This document shows positions 53,025 through 62,600 of a DNA stretch of 64,000 bases, in pieces; within the stretch, counting starts at the first letter, position 1; each line of letters begins with the position of its first letter. Below the pieces are notes generated by a model. It was given only the letters and a program-made list of their open reading frames with translations, ran no database searches and was not told where the DNA came from. Both the position numbers and the translations under genes were made by a program. This DNA is from Bacteroidales bacterium (lineage in GTDB: Bacteria > Bacteroidota > Bacteroidia > Bacteroidales > M50B96): positions 1 through 64,000 of the forward strand of contig JAIOYV010000002.1 in the NCBI GenBank assembly GCA_021740905.1, in the 5' to 3' direction.

Positions 53025-53444
53025 TTAATTCGCCAGCTTAATAAGCACCATGTTTTGGAGATCGGTAATAATGCCCTGCTCCTTTACATCGATGCGGATT
53101 CCCCTGCCTTCGGCATATACCCGCGCTTCGTTTAGGTCTTTTTTGATGGACTCAGAAATATTGCTTGCCATGATCTGGTCGGTGGCTTTTTGACCAAACA
53201 CAAATGCAATTTTGAAAAAACCATCCCGAGGAAGAAAATATAAGATTGCTCGCTTTTTATCTTTGATCCGGAAACTCCAGCCATATTTTTCACCAGGGTA
53301 GTTCCATTCTTCTCTCGCTGTGGGGTAGTGACCTAATACAAACTCTCGAAGGTTCTTCCACCAGTCATATTTTTCTCCTAATGCCTGCTTGAGATCATCA
53401 TCTGATGGGATTATTGTCTTATCTTCAAAAATGCTTTTGTCCAT
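53025..53444 (-). CDS. DUF3788 family protein
   Basis: The 139-residue cytosolic protein fits DUF3788: DDLKQALGEKYDWWKNLREF, EEWNYPGEKYGWSFRIKDK, then KRAILYFLPRDGFFKIAFVF, and a terminal segment with GRGIRIDVK. The fold is reminiscent of YdhG/DUF1801-type small proteins. Function is unknown. It is 91 bases upstream of the MerR gene on the same strand and might be cotranscribed with it. Confidence 0.85.
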   Translation of the reverse strand: MDKSIFEDKTIIPSDDDLKQALGEKYDWWKNLREFVLGHYPTAREEWNYPGEKYGWSFRIKDKKRAILYFLPRDGFFKIAFVFGQKATDQIMASNISESIKKDLNEARVYAEGRGIRIDVKEQGIITDLQNMVLIKLAN

Positions 53445-53812
53445 TTTTTTATTTAATATTAAGTTGTATAAAAGTAATTCAAAACGCTCTTAATTCTCCC
53501 TCCATCTCACCATAGTGTGTACAATAAAATCCACATTCGAAAAAAAATGTTTTCCATCTATAAATACTTTCTTTTACTAAGGTGGATTTTGTCAAAAACC
53601 CACACTCCATAGTACTTTGCAAATGGGAATAGTCCTTTTTTTTACATCTTAAACATTGTTCAAATAAAAACTTTCACTTGCTAATTTTTGCAGTTGATAA
53701 ATGAATTCCGGTTCTTGGTCAAAATTATAGGACATTCAATTGTCGTAATGATAACTTTGGAAGGATTTAAAAGATTTAGGAATTTTGTTTGATTAAATAT
53801 ACACCGTAAATT
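53445..53812. other. Intergenic region between DUF3788 and TPR kinase genes
   Basis: This stretch of 368 AT-rich bases lies between divergent genes. TAACTTTG at 53752-53759 matches the -7 consensus and lies 54 bases before the kinase start, but no TTTG sits 19-21 bases upstream of it. AAATCCAC (53530-53537) and GGTGGATTTT (53581-53590) form a loose inverted pair. Nothing else is recognised. Confidence 0.35.
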
Positions 53813-56227
53813 ATGAGGCAATCAACTGTAGTATTCTATTTGGCAATCTCCTTTTTGCCTTTCATTACATTGGCCAATAATGAAGACAAAAAAGCGAATG
53901 AGGACAGTTGGGCCCAGACCTCAGGTTTGCAGATTGAGACACTTTTACAGAAGGGTAGGAAATACCTTCACCTTGACTTGTTCGAACCTGCTTTTGTATA
54001 TGCCGATTCAGCTCTCAAATTGGCCACGGAACTGGAGCAAACCCAAAATATTTCAGAATCTTTATTACTTGAGAGTAAGATTTATGTTACCCAAAAGAAA
54101 TATACCGAGGCTTTAAATACTTACTTCCAATTGATATATTACCTGAACTCGACTCATAATATTATACAAAACAAAGACATATACCGACAGATTGCCGTGC
54201 TTTATACCAAGTTGCAGAACTACGACAAGGCTATTATTTATTATAACAAATCGATGGATTATGCTGGAAAATCAGAAGATAAAGTGGCAATAGCCAAACT
54301 TCTCCTTGAACTTGGCGATGTATTGATGAAAAACAGGGAATTTGAAAATGCCGAAGCAACTATTCGAAAAGCCATTGAGGCAAGTGATGATATCAACGAC
54401 CAAAACACACTTGTTCGATCTTATATAAAGTTGGCCATTTCCTTCGATTTGTCTGAAAGGTTTCAGGAATCCTTATCGATTATTGAAGAGACCAAAAAGT
54501 ATCTAGGTTCTTCAACAAATGATACTTTGATCGCTGATTATTATTTTTCTTATGCAAATATTCTATTCCATACGGGTAATTTTACCCTGGCATCCAACTT
54601 AAGTTTAAAATCACTTGAAATAAGTCGCAGAGTAAAGTATTCAAGCTTGATAAAAGAAAACCTGACCCTGCTTCAAGAAATGGCAATAAGCAAAGCGGAA
54701 TACCCGAAAGCCCTTCAATATGCAAATGAATTTAACCGGTTTTTAATTGAAGAATCCAATCAGGAATTGGGGGAAAGCTCGAAAGATCATCGTATTGTTT
54801 ACGAAATGGAACAGCAGGAGAGGGAATTGGAAAGATTGAGGCTTTTAGAAGTCAATAACGAAAATAAACTAAGAGGCCGTAAGCAGCTTATTGTCTCGCT
54901 GATAGCCATTGGTTTTCTTTCCATATTAATTGCCCTTATGCTTTATTACCGCGGAAAAGGCCGCAAAAAGGCAATGGAAATAGAAGCCAAACAAAACCAG
55001 CAAATAAACAAGCAAAACCAAAAACTGGAGCAAGTAAACAAAGACCTGAGCGAGGCTAAAGCAGCAGCTGAGTTTGCACGCGACACGGCAGTCCGGTCCG
55101 ATAAAGCCAAAACTGCTTTCCTCGACATAATGAGCCACGAAATACGTACACCTATTAGTGGGATCATAGGGATGATAAATGTGTTGAAAGACATCGACCT
55201 CGATGATGACAAGCGTGAAAAGCTATTGGTTATCGAGCAGAGCAGCAACGATTTGTTGGATATATTTAACGACATTCTTGAATTTATTAAGCTCGAAAGT
55301 GGCAACCTGGGAATGGAGCCATCAGATTTCAATTTGCGCAATGCCTTACAGGAGGTACAAAGCATACATTCTAACAGAGCTGCCAAAAGAGGGCTTGATT
55401 TTTCAGTCAATATTGATGAGGCCATCCCTGAAGTAGTCTATGCTGATGAAGCAAGACTAAAGCAGGTGCTTAAAAGCCTATTGAGCAATGCGGTTAAGTT
55501 TACTCAAAAGGGAAGTGTTCAATTGAATTTCAAATATGTATCATCGGACGAAAAGAGATGCCAGCTTAGAGTTGAGGTAATCGATAGCGGGATTGGGATG
55601 AATATAGCTGAAATTAAGAACATATTCACTGCTTTTTCCCCGGCACACACTTCCTTTTCGCGCGAATATCATGGGATAGGCCTTAGCCTGGCCATTGTCA
55701 AGAAGCTTGTTCACTTGATGAACAGTGCAATACAGGTGGAAAGCTCGAAAGGTATAGGCAGTCGTTTTTGGTTCGACTTGGATATTCCTTATTCGGAAAA
55801 AAGTAATTCGGAAGATGAAAGCCTGGTTTTATCCGAGGCTGTGAAATTTAAAATCTTATTAGCCGAAGATAATGAGCTAATGCAAAAAGTAGGAGCTGCC
55901 AACTTAGCGAAATACGGGGAAGTGGATATTGCCCCGGATGGTGCAAAAGCCTTCGAGATGTATAAAAATAAGCATTACGATATTATTGTGATGGATTTGC
56001 AAATGCCCAATGTAAATGGCTGGGAAGCAACCATATTGATAAGGGAATTTGAAAAGCAGAAGGGTATAGAAAAAGCAATCCCAATAATTGCACTCACCGC
56101 AAATGTTTCGCAAAAAGACAGGAAGAAATCGTTTGATTCAGGAATGGATTTCTTTGCCGAGAAACCTATCCGACCTGAAGTCCTCGACCAGATGTTTGCT
56201 AAACTTCAATATGGGGAGCAAAGTTGA
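53813..56227 (+). CDS. TPR-containing membrane hybrid histidine kinase
   Basis: The 804-residue protein has a signal peptide (1-21). A periplasmic TPR array follows (about 35-330; for example YRQIAVLYTKLQNYDKAIIY, LLELGDVLMKNREFENAEAT). One membrane helix lies at about 364-381 (LIVSLIAIGFLSILIALM). After a coiled coil, HisKA has FLDIMSHEIRTPISGIIGMI. HATPase_c has LLSNAVKFTQKGS, DSGIGMN and GIGLSLAIVKKL. A C-terminal receiver (about 680-800) has LAEDNELMQ, VMDLQMPNVNG and EKPI. No DNA-binding output is fused. TPR domains suggest binding of an envelope protein or peptide as the signal. The gene stands alone. Confidence 0.93.
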   Translation: MRQSTVVFYLAISFLPFITLANNEDKKANEDSWAQTSGLQIETLLQKGRKYLHLDLFEPAFVYADSALKLATELEQTQNISESLLLESKIYVTQKKYTEALNTYFQLIYYLNSTHNIIQNKDIYRQIAVLYTKLQNYDKAIIYYNKSMDYAGKSEDKVAIAKLLLELGDVLMKNREFENAEATIRKAIEASDDINDQNTLVRSYIKLAISFDLSERFQESLSIIEETKKYLGSSTNDTLIADYYFSYANILFHTGNFTLASNLSLKSLEISRRVKYSSLIKENLTLLQEMAISKAEYPKALQYANEFNRFLIEESNQELGESSKDHRIVYEMEQQERELERLRLLEVNNENKLRGRKQLIVSLIAIGFLSILIALMLYYRGKGRKKAMEIEAKQNQQINKQNQKLEQVNKDLSEAKAAAEFARDTAVRSDKAKTAFLDIMSHEIRTPISGIIGMINVLKDIDLDDDKREKLLVIEQSSNDLLDIFNDILEFIKLESGNLGMEPSDFNLRNALQEVQSIHSNRAAKRGLDFSVNIDEAIPEVVYADEARLKQVLKSLLSNAVKFTQKGSVQLNFKYVSSDEKRCQLRVEVIDSGIGMNIAEIKNIFTAFSPAHTSFSREYHGIGLSLAIVKKLVHLMNSAIQVESSKGIGSRFWFDLDIPYSEKSNSEDESLVLSEAVKFKILLAEDNELMQKVGAANLAKYGEVDIAPDGAKAFEMYKNKHYDIIVMDLQMPNVNGWEATILIREFEKQKGIEKAIPIIALTANVSQKDRKKSFDSGMDFFAEKPIRPEVLDQMFAKLQYGEQS

Positions 56228-56419
56228 GAAGTTCTGAGTTAAAGAAGTTATGGTTTTTTGCTACTTTTCAGGATATTGGAAATTTGAAATTTGGCTTTGA
56301 GGTGAGCATATTCAGTATACTCTGTACTGTCTTAACTAGGAACTCTGAACTCCTATACTTTTCAACTTTTAACTCCGAACTCTTTAACTTTTTGATACTT
56401 TCGCCAAAATTTCAATTCT
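56228..56419. repeat. GTTCTGAGTT-family repeats after the TPR kinase
   Basis: Right after the kinase stop comes GAAGTTCTGAGTTAAAGAAG. Near 56338-56390 the opposite orientation appears in degenerate copies (GGAACTCTGAACTC, TTTAACTCCGAACTC). The two orientations bracket a stretch of about 100 bases, as in the 5.9 kb element. TACTTTCG at 56397-56404 may be part of the promoter of the EamA gene. Confidence 0.6.
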
Positions 56420-57343
56420 ATGTTTCAATCGCACCTGGGTGAAATAATTGCGCTTGGCACGGCTATTTGCTGGACTGCCACAGCCCTGGCATTTCAAGAG
56501 GCTACACGGGGTGTCGGTTCCCTGAGTGTAAATATTTTCCGTTTGTTTATTGCCTTCCTTCTTTTTGGGAGTATTTCTGTTTTTATCATGGGTGAGTTTA
56601 TCCCCACCGATGCCAGCTTGCACAATTGGACCTGGCTCACAATTTCCGGCTTTATCGGTTTTGTGCTGGGCGACTATTTCCTGTTCAAATCGTATGAAAC
56701 AATTTCTGCCCGTATCTCGATGCTGGTGATGGCCATCAATCCTTTGTTTGCTGCAATAATTTCTCTGTTTGCCCTGAGCGAAAGCATGAGCTTTATCGAA
56801 ATCCTGGCTATGTTTATTACGCTATCCGGCATTGGTATGGTCATCCTTCAACGGAGCAATCAAGAAGGCACCGAAAAATTATCCAAGCAACTGTTGAAAT
56901 TTTCATTCCCTCTAAAAGGACTGTTGTATGCACTTGCGGGGGCTGTTGGTCAGGCCACTGGACTTGTATTAAGCAAGTATGGCATGGCAGATTACGATGC
57001 CTTTGCTTCGACCCACATAAGGGTTATCGCCGGCCTTTTCGGATTTATGCTGATCATCCTTTTAGGTAATCGATGGAAGCACATCGGAAGGTCTTTTCAG
57101 AATAAAAGGGCCATGAAATATATCTTGATCGGGGCAATTTGTGGTCCTTTCATGGGGGTTTATCTTTCGCTTCTGTCGGTACAATACACCCAGGTTGGCG
57201 TAGCATCTACTATCATGTCAATAGTGCCGGTGTTGATTATTCCCCCTGCCATATTGATCTATAAAGAGAAAGTGCGCTGGCACGAAATAGTCGGGGCAGT
57301 GATCGCCGTAGTTGGGATTTCACTGTTTTTTATCAATGCTTAA
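56420..57343 (+). CDS. EamA-family drug/metabolite transporter
   Basis: The 307-residue protein has ten predicted membrane helices in two EamA repeats (about 5-140 and 160-305). The typical end-of-repeat segments are FALSESMSFIEILAMFITLS and IYKEKVRWHEIVGAVIAVVG, with Glu near the start of the closing helices. It exports or imports small metabolites; the substrate is not predictable. It is convergent with typA, with two palindromes between. Confidence 0.9.
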   Translation: MFQSHLGEIIALGTAICWTATALAFQEATRGVGSLSVNIFRLFIAFLLFGSISVFIMGEFIPTDASLHNWTWLTISGFIGFVLGDYFLFKSYETISARISMLVMAINPLFAAIISLFALSESMSFIEILAMFITLSGIGMVILQRSNQEGTEKLSKQLLKFSFPLKGLLYALAGAVGQATGLVLSKYGMADYDAFASTHIRVIAGLFGFMLIILLGNRWKHIGRSFQNKRAMKYILIGAICGPFMGVYLSLLSVQYTQVGVASTIMSIVPVLIIPPAILIYKEKVRWHEIVGAVIAVVGISLFFINA

Positions 57344-57358
57344 ACACTAGCTATCTGT

Positions 57359-57444
57359 AATAGTCATAAGATGACTATCTAACTTATAATGAGTCAGCCA
57401 TGCAGATCGGGGTTTTTTCAAAAATAGTCATCCGATGACTATTT
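57359..57444. repeat. Two related palindromes between convergent genes
   Basis: ATAGTCAT, AAG, ATGACTAT (57360-57378) and AAATAGTCATC, C, GATGACTATTT (57422-57444) share the same arms. The second has 11-bp perfect arms with a single central base. They lie between the EamA and typA stops. GATCGGATGATT (57446-57457) repeats part of the arm. They may form terminators, or be sites for a dimeric regulator. Confidence 0.7.
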
Positions 57445-57466
57445 AGATCGGATGATTACGAATCAC

Positions 57467-59233
57467 CTACACCGATATTTTTCGCATCCTTAAACTCAAC
57501 GGGGTAATCTCAAGGTATTCATCTTCCTTGATATATTCCATGGCTTCTTCCAGCGAAAATTTAACTTTTGGCGATACTTTTGAATTGTCGTCGGTACCTG
57601 AAGCACGCATGTTGGTCAGTTTTTTTCCTTTGTTCACATTTACTTCCAGATCCTTTTCGCGGGTATGCTCGCCAATTACCTGGCCCCTGTACACCTGCTC
57701 GCCCGGATCGATAAAAAACCGGCCACGGTCTTGCAACCTGTCAATGGCAAAGGCCAGTGCTTGTCCTGTTTCGAACGAAATAAGCGAACCCGCAAACCGA
57801 CCTCTTATTTCGCCTCTAAAAGGCTGATAGCCACAAAAACGATGATTCATTACGGCTTTACCCATAGTGGCGGTAAGAATGTTGCTTCGAAGTCCGATCA
57901 GACCACGTGAAGGGATGGTAAATTCGAGATGTTGCAAATCGGATTTAGGCTCCATTATCAACAATTCGCCTTTATTTTGTGTAACCAATTCAATGGCTTT
58001 GCCAGCTAACTCCTGGGGCACCTCGATCACAAGGGTCTCGTAAGGTTCGCAAAGTACATCATCAATGGTTTTCATGATCACTTTTGGCTTGCCCACCTGA
58101 AACTCATAACCCTCGCGGCGCATGGTTTCAATCAAAATGGATAAATGAAGAATACCCCTCCCAAATACATTAAATCGGTCTTCGCTGTTGGTGGGTTCCA
58201 CACGCATGGCCAGGTTCTTTTCAGTTTCTTTTGTCAACCTGTCGCGCAAGTGGCGGGAGGTGACAAATTTGCCTTCCTTGCCAAAAAATGGGGAGTTGTT
58301 TATCAGGAACAACATGCTCATGGTTGGCTCATCGATAGCAATGCGGGGCATTGGCTCAGGATGTTCCAAATCGGCAATGGTGTCGCCAATCTCAAAATCG
58401 TCGATACCTACAATGGCACAAATATCGCCACTGCGCACCGTCTTTACTTTTTCACGTCCAAGGCCTTCAAAGACATAAAGTTCTTTGATCCTGATCTTTG
58501 TTTGCTTGCCTGCTTTTTTACAGATGGTATAATCTTTTCCTTCTTCCAGATCGCCCCTAAAAACACGGCCAATAGCTATCCTGCCAACATAACTGGAGAA
58601 ATCGAGTGATGCGATTTGCATTTGAGGTGTCCCTTCGCAATAGGGCGACTCATCAATATTCTCAATTATCGTATCGAGTAGAGGGACAATATTAGTACTG
58701 TGCACACTAAGGTCTTTGGTCATCCAGCCTTGTTTAGAGGAACCGTATATGGTCTCAAAATCAAGCTGCTCTTCCGTGGCATCCAGGTTGTACATCAAAT
58801 CAAAAACGTCCTGTTGTACATCATCGGGTTTGCAGTTTTCTTTGTCGATTTTATTGATCACCACAATTATTTTCAGACCCAACTGAATGGCCTTGTTCAA
58901 CACAAAGCGGGTTTGTGGCATTGGTCCTTCAAAGGCATCGACAAGCAATAAAACACCATCGGCCATTTTCAAAACCCGCTCTACTTCACCACCAAAGTCG
59001 GCGTGACCAGGCGTATCAATAATATTGATCTTAACGTCTTTGTAGGTGACCGACACATTTTTCGACAGGATGGTTATCCCACGCTCACGCTCCAGGTCAT
59101 TGCTGTCGAGGATCAAATCACCTGCATCTTTCCGTGTGCCAAGGGTTTTACATTCCCCTATGATTCTATCAACCAAGGTGGTTTTCCCGTGATCGACGTG
59201 GGCTATAATTGCTATATTTCGTATTGACTGCAT
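57467..59233 (-). CDS. typA: Ribosome-associated GTPase TypA/BipA
   Basis: The 588-residue length is right for TypA/BipA. G1 is [12 protein letters not shown], the switch region [14 protein letters not shown]3 [15 protein letters not shown]4 [13 protein letters not shown]. Elongation-factor domains II ([20 protein letters not shown]) and III follow. The BipA-specific C-terminal domain has [20 protein letters not shown] and [17 protein letters not shown]. It is a translational GTPase that helps 50S assembly and growth under cold or stress. The gene is transcribed alone. Confidence 0.96.
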   Translation of the reverse strand: MQSIRNIAIIAHVDHGKTTLVDRIIGECKTLGTRKDAGDLILDSNDLERERGITILSKNVSVTYKDVKINIIDTPGHADFGGEVERVLKMADGVLLLVDAFEGPMPQTRFVLNKAIQLGLKIIVVINKIDKENCKPDDVQQDVFDLMYNLDATEEQLDFETIYGSSKQGWMTKDLSVHSTNIVPLLDTIIENIDESPYCEGTPQMQIASLDFSSYVGRIAIGRVFRGDLEEGKDYTICKKAGKQTKIRIKELYVFEGLGREKVKTVRSGDICAIVGIDDFEIGDTIADLEHPEPMPRIAIDEPTMSMLFLINNSPFFGKEGKFVTSRHLRDRLTKETEKNLAMRVEPTNSEDRFNVFGRGILHLSILIETMRREGYEFQVGKPKVIMKTIDDVLCEPYETLVIEVPQELAGKAIELVTQNKGELLIMEPKSDLQHLEFTIPSRGLIGLRSNILTATMGKAVMNHRFCGYQPFRGEIRGRFAGSLISFETGQALAFAIDRLQDRGRFFIDPGEQVYRGQVIGEHTREKDLEVNVNKGKKLTNMRASGTDDNSKVSPKVKFSLEEAMEYIKEDEYLEITPLSLRMRKISV

Positions 59234-59639
59234 TTACTCAAAATTTTAGGGGCGCAAAAGTAGTTCTTTTAATGGATTGAAATACCAAAGGGTGTTATTA
59301 AATTGTTAAGGGCTTTAAGATGGCATTGGATCCAGGGATTTCCGGTTGTAGTGATGGAGTATTGGAGTGGAATTGTAGTGATGGAGTTGTGGAGTGGAGT
59401 TGTCGTATGATTAGCAAAATGGGGATTGGTTCATTGCCGTGTAGAGACGCGATTAATCGCATCTCTACGATCCACTGTTTCGATCCAAATCCCCATCCAA
59501 AACCCACAAAAGTTTTTGGGTTGGAGAACTCCATCACTCCAATACTCCATCACTCCATCACTCCATCACTCCAGGTACTCAAATCTTTATTCAACAATGT
59601 TTAGCGTATGTAGGCAGAATTATCCATCAGTCCATTCTT
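59234..59639. other. Repeat-dense intergenic region
   Basis: This stretch of 406 bases lies between typA and the end of the type B T9SS gene, with no coding sequence of its own; ORFs read here arise from the repeats. Its content is described under 59347-59573. Confidence 0.5.
59347..59573. repeat. Inverted GGAGTGAT repeats around a 28-bp palindrome
   Basis: The left part (59347-59402) has copies of GTAGTGATGGAGT and GGAGTGGA. The right part (59526-59573) has four tandem copies of CCATCACT in the opposite orientation plus CTCCAATACTCCATCAC, which is the complement of left-arm sequence. In the centre, GTAGAGACGCGATT and AATCGCATCTCTAC (59441-59468) form a 28-base palindrome with one mismatch. 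The same 8-base unit CTCCATCA is repeated like the AACTCAGAA unit at 5.9 kb. Confidence 0.75.
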
Positions 59640-62600
59640 CTATCGTAGCAAGGTAACATTTCCTTTCTTTTCAAAAGAGCTGCCATCCCAGCATGTGGCT
59701 TTCATGTAGTAGACAAAAACCCCTTCTGGTTCGGGCTTCCCTTTGTATGTGCCGTCCCAGCCCCTGCCTACTTCGGTGGTTTCGAATACTTTTTGCCCCC
59801 AGCGGTTGTACACGGCAAAATAGATGTCGTTGGTCATCCGGCTTTGCACCATGAATAAATCATTTTTTGAATCGTTGTTGGGCGAAAAGGCATTGGGCAC
59901 ATACACATGGTCCTCGTTGCAATACACATCTTCAACAAAAATAAAGATGCTGTCCTTTTTCCAGCACCCATATTCGTCGGTCACCGTGACATGATAATAG
60001 CCACTTGCCTCGGGTGTGGCAAGGATATCGGCTTTGGTCGAATCGTCCATGGCAAGGATAGAATGCCAGTTATAGTTCAACAGTGGGTTTGTTTCAGTAG
60101 GGATCAAAACCGACTGGGTTTCAAAAATAGAATCAAGGGTCTCGACGATGATTTCGTTGGTTGTCATTGAAAATGGAGAAACGTAAACCGAAATTACATC
60201 GCTGTCCTCGCAATCGGCCAATGCCGTATTTGTTGCATGTACTGTGAATACAGTAGTTTCATCGATGAAAATGGTGGGAGTTCCCGTATTCGCCCCTTCC
60301 AGTATTACTTCTGTTGGAGTCCAGGCATATTCGATGGATTGTCCGGAATAAGTACTGATAGCATTCAGTACAACGCTGTCGCCAAAGCAAATCGTGAAAT
60401 CATCGTCGGCATTTACCGATACATTATGAACCGTAAATTGCACCGAGTCTTCCAACATACAATAATCGTTGCTTGCCCTGCAATAGTAGGTCGTGCTATT
60501 TTGTGGGTTGGCATAGAAGCCGGGCTGTGAATTGCTCAGGTTATCGGAATATGCAGGATCCGATGACCACATAATGTCTGATTGCCATTGTGCATTTGCG
60601 AACAACAGCATCGAATCTGTATCGCAGATTGCCTGGTCGCCGGGCACTTCCAAAGTCAGAAAATGTTGATAAAAGCGTTGATAGTAGGTGGTGGTGCAAA
60701 ATTCCTTGGTCACTTCAACCGTAAATATGGTGGTGTCGGATTGGGTTTGAGGAACCGGGTGACCTGACCCTGGGGCGGAAACCAGGTTAGCCGGAGTCCA
60801 ACTATAACTGGATGCCGGGTCGGAAGTGAGGATAGAGCCCAGCTCCGCAAAATCGGTATTGCAGCGGTGGACATCGGGCAAATAATCGGGCGATTCGAAG
60901 GCAAACTTGAATACCGCATTGTTGCAGTTTGGCGAAGCGTTGGATGTTGACCAGGCTCCGGGGTCGGGCAGCACAGGAAATTTCTGGCATTTCCCACAAC
61001 TGGCACAGGCGGCCTGGTAGATAAAGCCATTTTTGTCGAAACGGCTGGTGCCGCCATCCACATGGTCGCGGCCACTATTGGAACAGCCAGGATAATATTG
61101 CTCGCCAAAAAAAGTGGCATATTCAAGACAGGCCGCATCATCGGTCATAACCATCACATAAAAATCCTGGCCATCGCTTACGGGTTGAAATGCAGATTGA
61201 GTGGTTTCCATATTTTTTATCCCGATAAATGCGGATGATGCTAAATTGCCCCATTCTCTTCCCCAGCCGGAAAGAAAAATTTTATCGTTCAAGCCCACAG
61301 CAAATGCAGTTATTGAAATATCGGGATCACCATCTCCAGTTCCAAACACGGTAGACCATTCAATGGAATCGAGGTTCTCGCTTAGTTTTGCGATAAACTG
61401 CCCGCTGTTTGGGGAGGAATATTTTGGATCATTCACAATCAAAGAAGAAGCCGGTGCCCGAGTTTGACCTGTTATATATATTTTTTCTTCCTCATCAATC
61501 CGAACAAAAAATACCTGGTCGTAAACATTGGTAGTTGTACCGATAGAATCATTGCACCCAAAATAAGTAGAAGCCAAAAGACTACTTCCATCAGGGTGAA
61601 TGATAGAAGCGAAACCATCTGCGCTACCTCCCTGAAATCCTGTATTTAAAGCATTTGAAGAAGTAGGGAAATTATCAGAATTTGTTCCTCCTCCAACATA
61701 TACTTTCCCATTATCAGAAACATCAATACTATAAATGGCATCGTCTTTACTTCCACCTATATAAGTACTCCAAATTAATGAGTCAAGATTTTGGGAAAGT
61801 TTAAAGGCAATTCCATCTTGCCTGCCTCCTAATGTATCCTGAAACGCATTTTTTACAGGAAAATCCGTTGAAAATGTACAACTTCCTATATAGACATAAT
61901 TACTTGTATCGCAGAAAATTTCACCACGTGCACCATCTCCATAATTGAAAAACAATGAATCGTTACTCTCATTATGGAAGATTGAATCTCCTAAATAATA
62001 GGTGAAAGTCTCATATCTAGGCCTAAAATTAATCCCATCATTCCCATTTCCTCCAAAAAATGTTGAAGCAATCAAACTATCACCATCCTCATCTATTTTT
62101 GTTATGAAAATATCAACTCCGTTACTGAAACCAATTGCAGAAGCATATCTCAACCAGCCCCCTCCGTTAAAGGTTGTGTCATAGGCATTTGTGTCAACAG
62201 GGAAATTGATAGAACCAGTTGTCCCCAATACAATCAGGTTATCGTCATTATCGACTACCAAGCTGTGGGGCATTTCATCTCCCATACCACCAAGATAACT
62301 CGCCCATAATCGTTGTGTTCCGGTTGAATCGTATTTGATGAGGGCCACATCCCACAAACTTTGTCCAAGTAAGTCACCCGATTGAAAATTAACTATAAAT
62401 GCACTATCGCTTACTGGGTATCCAGGACCTGCAACAATGCCACCCGAATACACATTCCCCTTGCTGTCGAAAGTAGCTGTAAAACCCCAGTTGTCCGAAG
62501 TAGAACCTGAGTAAGTCGAAAATACCAGGTGAGGGTCAATCACCAGTTCCAGGTCTTTATCGTAGCCTCTTGGGAATTTGAAAGTGACCTGGTTATCCCG

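Noticed and set aside
59347-59573. Considered as a CRISPR array
   Set aside because: The repeated units are 8-13 bases, tandem and without unique spacers of regular length; there are no cas genes.
59320-59604. Overlapping plus and minus ORFs (79-94 codons) in the typA-T9SS gap
   Set aside because: Their translations are runs of repeat-derived residues (Ser-Ile-Thr-Pro patterns) from the CTCCATCA arrays; no start context or domain.
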